From: Rhabdornis inornatus
Lineage: Eukaryota; Chordata; Aves; Passeriformes; Rhabdornithidae
NCBI GenBank assembly: GCA_013397075.1
Contig: VWZS01009934.1
Location: forward strand, 992,001 to 1,056,000
DNA length: 64,000 nucleotides
Direction: 5' to 3'
A program made the position numbers and the translations under genes. Each line of letters begins with the position of its first letter. Within the stretch, counting starts at the first letter, position 1. The notes beneath the pieces were generated by a model. It did no database searches. It was not told the origin of the DNA and saw only the letters and a list, made by a program, of their open reading frames with translations. This document shows positions 36,401-49,230 of the stretch, one piece after another.

Positions 36401-38869
36401 AGCCCCAAACTAGCTTATTTTAATCTACTACTAAAAATTTAAGTTAAAAATGTATGTACTTTCATCAGTGTAAAGTAAAAATATCAGTAAAATATTAAAA
36501 TGCCAGTGTTTTAGTGCTGCTGAAAACAGGTAAGGGAATATAGATATTAATATACTATCAAAGTATTAAAACACAACTTCAAAAAATCAACATGGCATTC
36601 TACAGTAATTTTACATATAATGTGGACCAAATCACAGAAAATAAATATTTTCCTACCCTCACACTACATGAAGACATTACATAAGGATTACAAAACCTGC
36701 AAACCACTTGTGCAAAACCCCTACATCCTAAAACCTGACACAACACCTAGACCTTCTTTCCTTCAGCTACCAACCTATTGCAGCTTGGGAGATTCTCATT
36801 TCCATTATCAATGACTAGCTATAGACTTAGAGGGCATAATTTACTTTTCTTCATAAGGGAAGCAAAACCATGTTGTCCTCTGTGTTGTCTGCAGCAAGTG
36901 ACAGCACCAATCTACTGTATAAATTCATATATTCAAAAACTTGATATGCTACCTCTCATTTTCAGAGCACAGACCTTCTGAGCTGCATCCACAGAGCAAC
37001 AAAATTCACAGCTAACTGACAGCAGAGCCCACAGTTTAATTAACGCTGCAGTCATTAATAAACCTTTATTTATATATAAATACATGCTAGTGAAAATATC
37101 TGCTATATTAAGCAAATAGAAGTCAGACCAGACAAGAAATTGCAAATTAATTCCGAATAAATTGTGATGTAATGAGAAAACAAAATTGAACCAAGTATAA
37201 TTAAATGAACTATACATAGCCACTATTTCCTGTAATGCACAGATTAATGATTTACATTTAAATGCTTCTTTGATCTAATTAATTCTCTTTGTAGAAAGTT
37301 CTCCTTTAATTACAGTAATTCTTGAAGATTGTTATAAATCTTTGCAAAGGTCCAAATTTGGAAATTATGTAACAAAATAATGATTCCATACTTCAAAAAT
37401 AATGTTCTGCATAATGAGAAACATATTTATCCAGTAACGATGAGATGCTGATGAGAAGAGCATATGGAGAACAATATTGCTGCAATGAGCAGTGACAGAA
37501 ATGCCAATATATGTTTCAAGAAAAGAATACACGCCAGAACACCAACTTCTAAGCTTGAAATACAAACTGTTTTCATCAAACTGCCTGAACCTGAGCTCAC
37601 TTCATTCCAGTTGGGTTCCTTTTTAGGAAAACAATCATTTTCTGTTGATCCTCTTTAATGTGGATCAACACATTAATGTTTCACCCTCACAAGAAAAAGG
37701 CACCCAAGCCACAAATACCTGGCACAGGGTCCCCAAGAGTTAAAACCAGCCCTTTCTTGGCCCATCACCAGTGCCAGCAGCAACTGGAAGCTTCGCAGAG
37801 GAGGCAATTCCCTGGCCTTACAGTGACTTCAGTGGAGATCAACAAGCCAAAGTGACTGCAGAGATGTGTCCTGAATGGACACTGGTGGGAACAACCCCAG
37901 AATGGGCCACTGGATGTCCCCTCCCAACCACATGCTCCTTTCACCTTTCTCAGGCTGGCACCAGCGTGACTTTGAGGGCCTGGTGGCTCAGCTGGGAGGG
38001 CTGGACCTCCCCAGGATGGGGAGGGGGAAGCAACAGCACTGACGGGTACCTCATCTGTTTGACGTGGCTGTGAGGCTCCAACCCTTATGCTTCCATGCAC
38101 AAGCACACAGGCTGTGCTGAGAGTTCACTATTGCATCTTAAATGTACACATATAAGCACAAATCCATTAGAGTCAGCACATTAAAAAAATAAAACAGAAA
38201 AAAACAATGACAATAAAGCCAAAAAAGTAATAACAAAAGAGACAAGATAAAACCAATGGAGAAAAGGTGCTAAGCATCTAGATGAGCTGCCACGGTGCCA
38301 GCAGAGAGTGCTCCAGGCTAAATGACTTGACAGATCTGGTGGCAGAGGATATGGGCCCAAGTACAGATGCAGGGAAGGCAGGGAAGTGTTAATCAGCAAT
38401 AATAAAAAAAGCTGGTTGGAGGTATTGCAAGATTTAGCATGATCTAAAATATTTGTTTGGCCTTCTAGGAAGGTGCATGATACAGATTTCTTTAAAGTTT
38501 GTTGATTAAGATGAAAGGAAAACCAGAGGCAACATCTAAGGAAGGAGTAATGTGATCTGGAGGAGATGGAGAAGGCACCTTAAAACCACCAGACACGCCT
38601 TTCAAAGGGGCCAAAAAGGGAACGGCAGACAAAAGTTACCTGTCAGGACCCAAAACTCCCTCATCCCAAGTACACATACATCCCTTGGCAGCACCACCAC
38701 AAAATGAAACTGCAGCTGAGTGTTTCTGGAGAAACTTCAGCTAGCAAGCCTGGGGACAGAAACTGTCAGAAGCTTTGAAAAGACCTAGGAAGGGGAGGAA
38801 AAAGGATTGTACACCAAAGCAGAACCAGAGATACATAATTCAGGGATGAACATAAAAGGAGAAATGAAG

Positions 38870-40400
38870 ACTAGGATGCCAAGTGACTTAGAATTAACCA
38901 ACAGATGTGGTGAACAATAAGAAGAGATGTCTCTATAAATATATTAGAAGGAAAACCAGGCCTGTTACGAAACATGAGAAAGGCTGAATTCTCCAGTGCC
39001 TCATTTACAGCAGCTAGCTGGGACCAGAGAGTGGGGGCATATTTCACTTGACACACAGGATGTGCAGGTTCAGGTTGGATGGAGTAAGGGAAGAACAGAG
39101 AAAACACATCAGTCAGCCAAGTGGTTTCAAGTCAGCAGGAGCACTGAAAATGTCTCTACAGTGCTTGAGGAACCATCATCAATCATCTTTAAACCATTAA
39201 CCACCACTATGCAGATGCCAGAGAGGCCAGGTAAGATCTAAAAGAAATGAAAAGACCAAACACAGCACCCAGTCTTACAAAGGAAAGTGGGAGCAGAAAA
39301 GCCAGAGTACTTCTAATACCAAAGTTACTGGAGCACACTGCTAAAGAATTTCTAATCCTGTAAAAATAATGAGATTAGGAACAAAACACAACAAATGGCC
39401 AACATGAACATATCAAAAAGTAATGTCAAACTAGAGTAATGCCTCTCTCACTCTCTCTGACAGGGCATCTGTCCCAGCTGATAAAAAGGAAGTAGAGTAG
39501 TACAGATGACAGAGCCTATCTTTAGAAAGGCTTTTAAAACAGCCCCACATGACTTTTTCATGAGTGAACTACAGAAATAGCTTACGTTATCACCAAAAAA
39601 AAAAAAAAAAAAGGAAGAGGGGGGAGTAGAAAGGTGTACAAGTGATTAAAAAAACTCAAATCCTAGCCTACCTAGCCTACAAAGTTATCAGCACCATGAT
39701 GACAACCTGCGAAAACTTATTGATTTCAGGAATCACAGCTATTTGAAGATTAGTGGAAGATGAGAGAGTGCCTGATCCATGCTCAGTATCACACTGATGA
39801 AGTTAGGATACACCACTGGCATCCTCACCTGACTTAAAGAAGAGCAAAGCAGTCAGAAGGAAAACCATATATGTGCTGAATCTGACTACATTCCCATAAG
39901 GGTAGTGGCAGCAGCAGTGAGGACCTCAGAAGTGAAAAGTGGAAGCAGTGAAAAGGAAGATGTGGTGTAGGCAGCAGGAATGAAGCAGTGTGAGGGTCTG
40001 ATGAATTTCTTTGGGATATAATGCTGGAGGTGTTCTGCCTTCTGCAGCACCAGGGAGAGGTATACAGCACATCATATTTAAGTTTGGGATTAATATTTTT
40101 TGAAAAATGTTCATTAAAGAGTGACAAGAAGGGAGTAGAAAGAACAATAGAAGCTTTAGAAAATGTGACCGGTGGAAAAACATTTAAGGAGCTGGATTTG
40201 TTTACTCTGGGAAAGGGAATAGAAAGAGAGGCTGATAAGAGCCTTGCAATACATTCGAGCTTCTTGCAGACAGAAAGTAATCAAGCATTTGCTAGTGGAG
40301 CAAGAACTTGATTGGCATCAAGTGGGATTTAGAGTAGACAGCATATCAACTATAATGACAGCCAAGAAGAGGTTATCTATAGCTGTGTGGAGTCATCATG
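38870..40400 (+). mobile_element. Ancient CR1/L3-like LINE relic (reverse-transcriptase region)
   Basis: Scattered matches in the right order follow the second open frame of amniote CR1/L3. Near 38910 come NNKKR..LYKYI-type codons (AATAAGAAGAGATGTCTCTA). At 39125 TTTCAAGTCAGCAGGAGCAC resembles the FKSAGPD segment. At 39227 GCCAGGTAAGATC follows the CR1 order. At 39520-39570 AAAGGCTTTTAAAACAGCCC plus CACATGA is the SKAFDTVPHD-type motif. At 40150-40230 GCTTTAGAAAATGTGACC and CTGGATTTGTTTACTCTGGG match the C-terminal segment. Frameshifts, deletions and an A18 insertion (39595-39612) show a long-dead copy. Confidence 0.6.
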
Positions 40401-43400
40401 CGGACACTTATATACTGACAAAAAAGCAGCAACAAAATTCTCTATTTGCAACTTTATAAAGTATAAAATATTTAGATTTTTCTATTTTGCTACCCCTTCC
40501 ACTTGGGTTGACAACCCAAAATTCACAAAACGCATATATTCTCTTCTGTTTCAGAGCACCTGGATGCACAGGGTGACATCTTTATCAAATTACCTGGGTC
40601 TGTTTTGCTCTCTGAATGGGGGGCTTCACACAGCAATAAAGCCCAGAATCACTGCCACTTCTGCTGCCCCACTTGCACACAAGGTTTATGAAGAGTCTGA
40701 CTGACCGTCCCTGAAAACACCAGATCACCTTTAGGAGGTCATAACACCTAGAGCACCCCAAGGCTACCCTAATTTCTGAACAGGAGAAGAAAAATCAAGC
40801 CATCATAACATGTTTTGGATCATTTTTTCCTGTCCTGATGATCCAAGCAGTTTTCCCCAGGGCCAAATGTGGATTTACCAGTGAAAGAAGGGAACTGCAT
40901 TTTCCCACTAATTTCTCTGTTCAGGTCTCCAGGCATGGGGTGCAGTTGCTGCTGCACCCTTCCCTGCATCCAGAGTGAGGGCTGGCTCTGCCCCCCTCAT
41001 CCCCTACTGCCAGGATTCATCAACCAGCTCCAAAAGAACAGGATTGATTACAGCCACTGCCTACCACTCACGCCAGTTCCTGCAGACGGCTCCTGTTTGG
41101 AAGAGCTCACATACACAAGCTGGCAAGAACACACCTCTCTGAGAGTGCTGGGTGTAACTATAAAAGTGCACAATTTAACCCAAACCTGACAGTTGTTTTA
41201 TTCATTGAAAAAACCCCAAGTGCCACCACAAAGAAAACCCAAAAGGTGAAAGCAGAAGTCCTGAGAAACAATAAGCTGCTGCTAATAACAGACTTCAGCA
41301 AACCGTCCGCTCCCAAAAAGCTTTAATCCGCACAAATACTGCACTGCAGGAAGGTAAAGGGAACCAGAAATTATGCACAAATAATTTAGTCGATCTGTAT
41401 AGTGGGAAACAACGGGAATTACAGGAAGGAGGCAGATGTAAGGAAGAGGAGAAGGAAATGTAGAAACCCATAATGGAGAATACAGCAACATCCCACAGAT
41501 GTTGGTCATGAGAGAATTGCATAGAAACATGCCCAACTTCACCCCCTATTTCCATATTTCACTTAAAAAGTCTTGGCAAAAAACAAAACCCGCAGCAAAA
41601 CCGCTTGTAGTTTAATTACAACCAATTGATAAATACTTCATTCAGAAACTAAAAAGGCAAGAAACAGCCCTCAATGGCACAGGCTGATTTTCTGCAAACA
41701 AGTGACTTTGATTACTTGGGTTCCATTTACATGAGGTTTTGACCTTTCTAAATTGTTCTGGAGCCAAATGTTCACATGGGGCTCCCTGTGCACAATTCAC
41801 TATTTAAAAGTTGTATTTAATGTCACAGAAGCTGACTGTGCTTCAGGTATCACATCATTAAAGTTCATATTCTGTTATATTGAGCAGAAAATAGAACCAA
41901 TTCAAACTTTAAAAAAAAAAAAAAGAGTTGCACGGGGCTGCTGACACATGGCAAGTGTGCTACATTATCACACTACCCTCAGGCCAAAATACTGTAACAC
42001 CTGTGAACAATATTTTTTGTCTCATACAGTACCTAAATAGACTGTGCTCCAGTGCTCCCAAGCCAATGACCTGCCTAACCTCACAGAAACAAGAGAATCA
42101 GAGAGAATCAGAGAGGCTTGGGTGAAATCAGAGCATCAAGCCTATCTCCTCCACAGGCTTCTGACTCTCTCTGACCAGACATTTATCATTCCAGCTCAGG
42201 TGATGGAACAGCCTATGAAGTAAAAGAAAATTTGAACTGTAATTTAAAAATATCACCTCAAATTTTCTGATTTATCTTATTAAGTAGAATCCAGCAATGA
42301 AACCACTTGTTTTTTGCTTTATTTTACTGAACAGTGCTTGGAAAAGTCACAAAAGACTGCTTGCTGATAAATTAAACCCTCCCTAGCTTATTACTTGCAA
42401 AAGCAATTCAGCAGTATTTTTTTTTTTTGCTTGGGTGTGTTTGGATTTTTTTGAGTGACTGGATATTTTCACTCCATTTTTATGGTTTGGAGGGAATTCA
42501 CTGTAATGCTTTTGTACCTTTTTTCCAATCCAGTGTGGTTCAGAGATAGAAGAAAGGAAGACAGACATTTTGCAGCCACTTGCCTGATGCCTCTTTCAGC
42601 TGGCCACAGCCATTTCCAGTGTCCACCACTGCTCCTTCCCAGCAAGACACAAATCAGCACTGCGGCTGCAAGCTCTGCTCCCGGCTCCCAGCCCTGGCAC
42701 AGGCTCACAGGCACTGCTGCCCTGCAGCATGCTCAGCTTCAGCAGATTTTCCATAGACCTCCCCAGAACTGAGCATTTTAAAAGCAATTTTTAAGGGGGT
42801 CATGAATCATTTCTTCTCAGAGGCAGATGTCTGACTTGGGTCATGCAAGGCAGGATGCTTGAGCAATGGCTTCCCCCACAACATCCCAGAGCAGTGTTTG
42901 CTCTCCACCACCGAGAGCTCCATTTTAATCCTTGAAGCTGGATTAAAATAATTGAGAAAACTTCAAAAACTCAGGCAGATGCAAAAGGAAGGAAGAAGTC
43001 ACAGGCAGTGAAAAAAGAGGAACCACCCTGAATTCATGCTGGGTCCTAGTTAAATAAAGACAGCTCTCTGTGATGAGTGCCATCATGCTGAGGCCTGGGG
43101 ACAAAAGTGCTCGTACTTCACCTTTCTCTTTTCCTTTTGTTCCTTCCTATTTACTAATTTACACTAATTTTACCCCCGTGTTTCAACTTTTAAAGGCACT
43201 AAATGTGTCTGGGTAACTTGATGGTGAGGCATCACAGTGTTTTTAGTCATAATAGCATTTGTTTTTCTGAAATGGATTATTCAATTAATATTTAAATTTT
43301 AATCTCCTGGGCATTCATGTCAGTTTTGAGTATAAAACACATTCTGCAATATCAAGTAAAAGACTTTCCACTATGGAGCACTGCATCAAGGAAACCACTG

Positions 43401-44447
43401 GCTCCCCAAACAAATTAAAATCTTGTGAGCCTAAACAACAAAACCCATGGCATCAGACAGCTGGGTTTCTAGATCTAAACTCTTCTGGGATCTCCACACT
43501 CCCCAGAGCTTTAATTACCTGCTACAGATTACAAAAATACTGTTCAATTGGCACCAGCAGCTAGCCCATGACATGTGTGCTCCAGGTTACACTGTCACTG
43601 CAAAAATATTCTCCCAGCATCCTCTGAAAATGCAGTTCAACATTTCCTCCCCACCCAAAACTCAAATGCACGTACCAGCAGTCAGCCTTAATGCCCTATA
43701 GACACCAGCTGTAAAATCATGTGTTGGATGCAAACCAGGATCTGAGGATGGTGTGGGAGCAGGGACTTCTAGAAACAAACTGGTTGGAGTAGAAACGCAC
43801 GAATAACAAGTACATTTATGCTGGGTCCAGGCATCTCTAGAGTGATCTCACTTAAAACCAGCCAGAAAGTGGGATTCTCTTCCAGAGCCAGTCACACTTT
43901 GATTACATCCTTTAGAACTATTTTAGTTACATGTTTCCAAAGCACGGGAAGCTCATTCACACCTCCCAATGTACACTAGTTAAGTCCTGAGGGTCCTTTG
44001 CATGATCAGCTCTGTAAGGAATTAAGAGCAAGCTTTCGGTGTCTTCACGTAACACCCCAGTAAAGCCAAAATCTTTCACCATCTGTGCAGCTACACCAAA
44101 CTACAAGGATTTGCAGAGCAGCATCCAATACAGCCTGACAAAGATAATAGCTATCTTTAAAGAGGCTCTAGCCCTTTTTACCCATTAAACCCTGAAATGC
44201 TCCACATACAGCTCCATAGTAATTACAGTATATACTCCTGACCCAGTGTTACACTGGATTATGCTGTCTCTGAAGATGGATGTCACCAGATCTGGCAATT
44301 CCTCTACAATGTGTATGACCTTCTTGCAGTTCAGACACATAGAAACGACAGCAGCTCAGAGAGGACAGAAGGGGTTGAGGCAATTGAGACAGACAGGTGG
44401 CCCAAAGTGTCCCCACAAGACAGCGGCCAGAAAAAAAAAAAAAAAAA

Positions 44448-44475
44448 NNNNNNNNNNNNNNNNNNNNNNNNNNNN
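44448..44475. other. Assembly gap (28 N) in poly(A)
   Basis: A run of 28 N is flanked by A17 on the left and A11 on the right. The true length of the A-tract is unknown. Confidence 0.99.
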
Positions 44476-44488
44476 AAAAAAAAAAAGA

Positions 44489-44508
44489 AAGTTGCACTAA
44501 TGCAACTT
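44489..44508. repeat. Short hairpin between two poly(A) tracts
   Basis: AAGTTGCA-CTAA-TGCAACTT is a perfect 8-bp inverted repeat with a 4-nt loop. It is flanked on both sides by A-runs of 11-18 nt and sits 13 nt from the assembly gap. Confidence 0.9.
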
Positions 44509-45994
44509 AAAAAAAAAAAAAAAAAAAAGAGGGAATGGACAAACTCTTGCAGCAGAAAGAGAAAGAAAAGGTCTTTGCAGCTTTTAAATCACTAGGGTTT
44601 CAAAAAATAAGTCACATAAATCTAGGTTACTCAACAGAAAGTGAGCATTTAAAATTACAAGAAAAAAATGGAGAAGTGAAGGTAATTAATCTAGGTGCTG
44701 CAATTCCCAAACTCTGGAACAAATGACTTTAAAACCTAAATTATTTCCTTCCCCACATACTTTTCTTTAAACATACCATTGCTAAATGTTATGCTGTGTT
44801 TTTAAGGATACAAACCACTAATGCTGTCACTACAATCTACCTTAATTTAAGGGAGAATGCTACAATTCAGAAACAAAGTGAGAGACTTTGATACCAGACC
44901 CTATTTAGTGTGCTGAGTCTCAAACTTGTTGCATGTGCTAAAGAAGTAAGTGCCCAAATCAGTGAAACAAGTTCATAAACAGTGGCCTTTGCCATCTTTC
45001 CTCCTGATGCTATTCAGGATCCTGTGCAAGACTCTCTGACCAAGTGACAAAGGACTGCTCTGCACTGTAACTAATGATTATTTTATGCCAATCCTTTTCT
45101 TCAGTGCCTTTCAGGTCACAGCATGTAAAATTAATTTACATTCCACACTATATGTTAGTTTGGGTGGAAAAAAACAAGGTAACTGGGTGACTGACTCACT
45201 CCTTACTGGAAAGATTTGCTCAAGAAGGCATTTATAATTTCAAAGTTTAAAGTATCAAACAACTTTGATACCTTAGTGCACAATTCAGCCTTCTCAGGAG
45301 CTAATAAACATGTAGTGCAGAAAATACAGTTACTGCCTAGAGCATCATAAATGGTGACTCAACAACCACAAGCTTCTCTTAGAGCTAGTCTGAGGCTAGA
45401 TTAACAACAGAGTCACATTTCACCTCTCCTTCCCCTCTTCTGCTCACTCTGCAGTCTGTTTTCTGTGGGGACACAAAACTACATGCCAATATTCACAGGG
45501 CCATTACATCTGAACTAAAAAATGAATGAGGTAATCCACCCCCTCCCTGGATGTCATGAATGCTCCAGGGAAGTGGTACCCTGCAGCTGGGCTCCAACCC
45601 GCTCTGCTGTCACCTTCACTATATGCACATGTTTTACTACAGCTGGGACCACAGCATTTCACCCTCAAGGAATCATTGCTTTAAAGGTTTGCAAAGAAGC
45701 AAGAAACCAACTAACTCTTCCCCGAGCTCCAGAATGGCATTAATTATCCCAACAGCAGTAGCAACCATATTTTCTTTGAGAGATACAGACATTCAAACAT
45801 GCCAAAAGCATCAGCACAAAACAAGCACATCAGACACATATTGGATCTTAATCAGGGAGCTCATCTTGCACACTGACTTCAATGCTCCATGGTCCTCTTC
45901 CCAGCTCTCTTTGTCTTATCTCTACCTGACATATATTTATGTCACCTGTTACTAAAATCCCACAATGCTATGCATTTACATGTTCCCCATAGAC

Positions 45995-46110
45995 CATTTA
46001 TTGCAACGGTTCCCTAGCCTTACTGTTTAGGAAAATTTTCCCAAATGTCTGTCCTAATTCTTCCCACTTGAAATGGACTGCGCTCTCCTCACTCTGACAA
46101 CAGTGAATGC
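45995..46110 (-). mobile_element. Old CR1/L3-like LINE fragment
   Basis: CCCTAGCCTTACTGTTTAGG, AAAATTTTCCCAAATGTC and CTAATTCTTCCCACTTG follow the reverse complement of the 3' region of ancient CR1/L3 (usual form: CACTGTTAGGAAGTTTTCCC..AATGTC..). The copy is diverged and could extend towards 46350. Confidence 0.5.
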
Positions 46111-47876
46111 ATAGCATTGCTCTGCAGCTCGCAGACAGCTGCTGTTTGCCCCTCAGACCACTCTCTCCTCTGCCTCTTCTGGCAAGTCCTATTTTTAGTC
46201 CTCTCTCAGGCTCTTTCTTCTCTCCTCTGTTCTCTTTGCCATCAGTTCACCTCTTTCCAGAGTAATAGCATCCAAACCCTCCTTTCAGCTGAAGATCAAC
46301 TATCCTTACTGATGCTGAATAGCTTGCAAGGATGGCTTTATGTCTGAAAATAATACTTCTCTTCATACATCCAGCTAGCAAAGAGTTCAATATTTTCACC
46401 GTATTATGACAATTATTAACATAGTTTTAACCTTTGACCCATTCATAATCCCACGCTGTTTTCTCCACACTCTTGCCTAGGGATCTTCCTAGAGGATAAA
46501 AATCACCTTAGCTACATTTTATTCAACAAAAAGTGAGGTAAAAACCCCACTTGATAGCTAGATATTACTTGATTTTTTTTAAATTTTATACTTACACAGT
46601 CCCTTCTCTTTTGTTGGGTGTCATTCAAAAAATTAAAGCATTTATTACCATACAAGATCGTTTCAGTGACAAGAGTGCACATGGTTTATGTTAGAACAAC
46701 TGCAGCTCCCTGTATCCAAAGTATATTAATGCCACAATACTCTCATATTTATTAAAATATTAGGGAGTGCCAGTTGGAAACATTTTCAACCTATAGTTTC
46801 CATTCACTGCTGACATAAGCACTCCAGTTCCTTGAAAGGTCTTGGGGCCGTTAGAAATTTGGCCAGGCTGATCCCCAGCACATTTGCTGTAATGGTTTCA
46901 CAGAAGCTGAGAACACCTTCCAAACAAGGCAGGAACTCAACCCTCTTGTCCACTTTCAAGAGGCACAGGGCCATTAAGGTGACCCAAGTGGCATTGCTGG
47001 CAGTGTCGTAACTTATTAATAAATTGAGAGCAAGCTCACATCTGCTAGGAAAGGAAAGTCTAGTCTACCTCATTTTATGGTCTCTAGCTGAGTCAAGCAC
47101 ATTAAAATATGTATTACTTCTGTCTACCTGTCTCTTCGTGTAACATGCTTAGGTGAACCCATGGCTGCAAGCCAGAGCCCAAACTGTTCCAATGCAAGCA
47201 GTGCTTTTGGGGAAAAGTTATTTGCAACAGAAGTGTCAGGTTCTTCTCAGTATGCTGGCAAATGTTTGCCTCAACCCTTACTGAAGCAAAAGTTAAATGG
47301 TGAGAAAAGATTGCAATTTCAGGTTAATTCTGGGCATCACAATACACTCATGAAATGAACTACATGCTCTGCCTCATCAATGAATAAATGGAAAAAATCA
47401 AGAGAGAGATCGAGACTGATTCCTTTAACATGTATTTTAAGAACAATTTCAATACTGGTTTCTCAAGACGGAACAAAACCCCAGCCTACATTATGCTACC
47501 AAGGAGACCTTCTCTTCCTACCTTTGGTACTGACAGTAAATGTGCCTTGGGGACATGAAGCCAAGAAAAAGCTGACAGGCCTATATAGGATACTGCTTCG
47601 TTCCAACCAAGTGGTAGACAATGGCTGGCATTCAGACAACTGAAAACTTGCAGAGAAGCTAGTTCAAGCTGGCTTAAGTGGATGCAAGTGTGGGCTTGGA
47701 TATTTAGGAGTTCTTAAGAAGAAAAGCAGCTTGCAATATTTCAGGGTGGGGTCCTGAGACATTCTTTTTTGCCTAATCCATTAGTAGTAAATAAGACCAG
47801 GAACATGGCAGGGTCACATGTGCCCAAAACTGCATTTAAGCCTCAGAATTACAGCTGCAATTAATGGGTTTTCCAA

Positions 47877-47909
47877 GGGGGGGTGGGAGGGGTGGGAGGA
47901 GGAGGGGAG
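47877..47909 (+). other. G-quadruplex-type G-rich tract
   Basis: G7-T-G3-A-G4-T-G3 followed by AGGAGGAGGGG gives at least four long G-runs with single-nucleotide loops, on the strand opposite to EPB41L3 coding. Confidence 0.8.
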
Positions 47910-49091
47910 AAGAATCAACTAGAGAAAAAAAATCAAAAACAAAACTGAAACTACCCAGAAAACCACAGCAGACTGCAGACTGAGCAAGTTAGAGATTTCT
48001 TCGCTTGCTCACATGCAAGCACACAATCAAGGGCACAACTTCCAAAACACACACATTCGAGCTTCTTCCCCGTTTCACCCCATTTAGAATCTTTTACAGT
48101 CTTGTAAAAGCGTGCTGACTTCAAAAAGACAAGCATTCTTTTTATTTCTTATTATTTCATCTGCAGTTCAGCACATCACTTGACCTGCACTGACATAACC
48201 TCAAGTGACACAGGTTCAAGTATGCAGCTTCACCATCCCTAAAGCGAGATGCATTTTATTAGGGTTTTTTCCTTTTTCCTCTTCCTCTGCTTACACTTCA
48301 GACAACAGGAAATGCCTGCTGTGAATTCTTGTCCAGCATTTTAAATAGCATATTAAGTGCTTTCTGTCCCATGCCAGACAGCTTCCCATGGACTGCAAGC
48401 TCTCCAAGAACAAGAGGTGTAAATGCCTTTGTCCCTCCTCAGTGAGTGGGAAGCAGCTTGGCCAGAGAGGGAGCCCACAACCCATATGTGCCACTGCACC
48501 CACCCAGCAAGGACAGAAGATACCATGAGCGCCTTCATTCAACCACCCAGCTGCAGCTGTAACCAAAACTGGCAAACAACCAGAAGAATTTTTTTATGAA
48601 GATACTTTTGTTATTTTTCAAGCACTCAACTGTACCACTCTATACACCACAGCCATACATTCATTATGGTTGGTCACATGCAAGTAAGTGCAGACAGACT
48701 GAATTATTTTTGCACCAACCTCAGTGTTGTAACACCCATAAGTCTCATAGGAGAAAGTTTTGCCTTATTAAACTAAATACATTTTTGTGCACTGAAAGTT
48801 TTAACTGCCAAGGAAGATCATGTACAGCTATAAATCTATGAAATGTATTATAAATAATGCACATGTTGAAATTAGTTCAATTTTAATGGAGAAGATGATT
48901 CTCTGAGTTTGTTCCTCTAAGACTGTGGCCATAGCAGTCTGTAAGGTACAGCAGGCATACGACTATGGCTGAATAGAAGGCAATTTTAAAACTCCCATAC
49001 AAGAAGGATAAATCCAAACTTCTCTAAGAGTAGAAACACCAACAATCCATGATTGCACATCTGTTTCAAACACTCTTCATAACAAAAAGTC

Positions 49092-49230
49092 TGGATTTTT
49101 GGTTTGGGTTTTGTGGGCTGGTTTGGGGTTTTCGGCCTTTGGGAGTTTGTTTCTTGGGTTTGAGGGTTTTTATTTATAATTTTTTTTGCATTTTTTGTAT
49201 TTATAATTTTGGGGGGTTTTTGGTTTTTTT
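49092..49230 (+). repeat. T/G-rich low-complexity region
   Basis: About 140 nt consist almost only of T and G with T-runs and six GGG/GGGG runs between 49106 and 49166, then T-rich sequence. The loops are longer than in the other G-rich tracts, so a quadruplex would be weaker. Confidence 0.85.

Noticed and set aside
37765..38106. Overlapping frames of 100 and 113 codons in a GC-richer patch
   Set aside because: Both strands are open at once, neither product resembles a known protein and no splice sites bound them.
42085..42120. Repeated AGAGAATC phrase suggesting a CR1 start
   Set aside because: Two short copies of an octamer only; the following sequence does not follow CR1.
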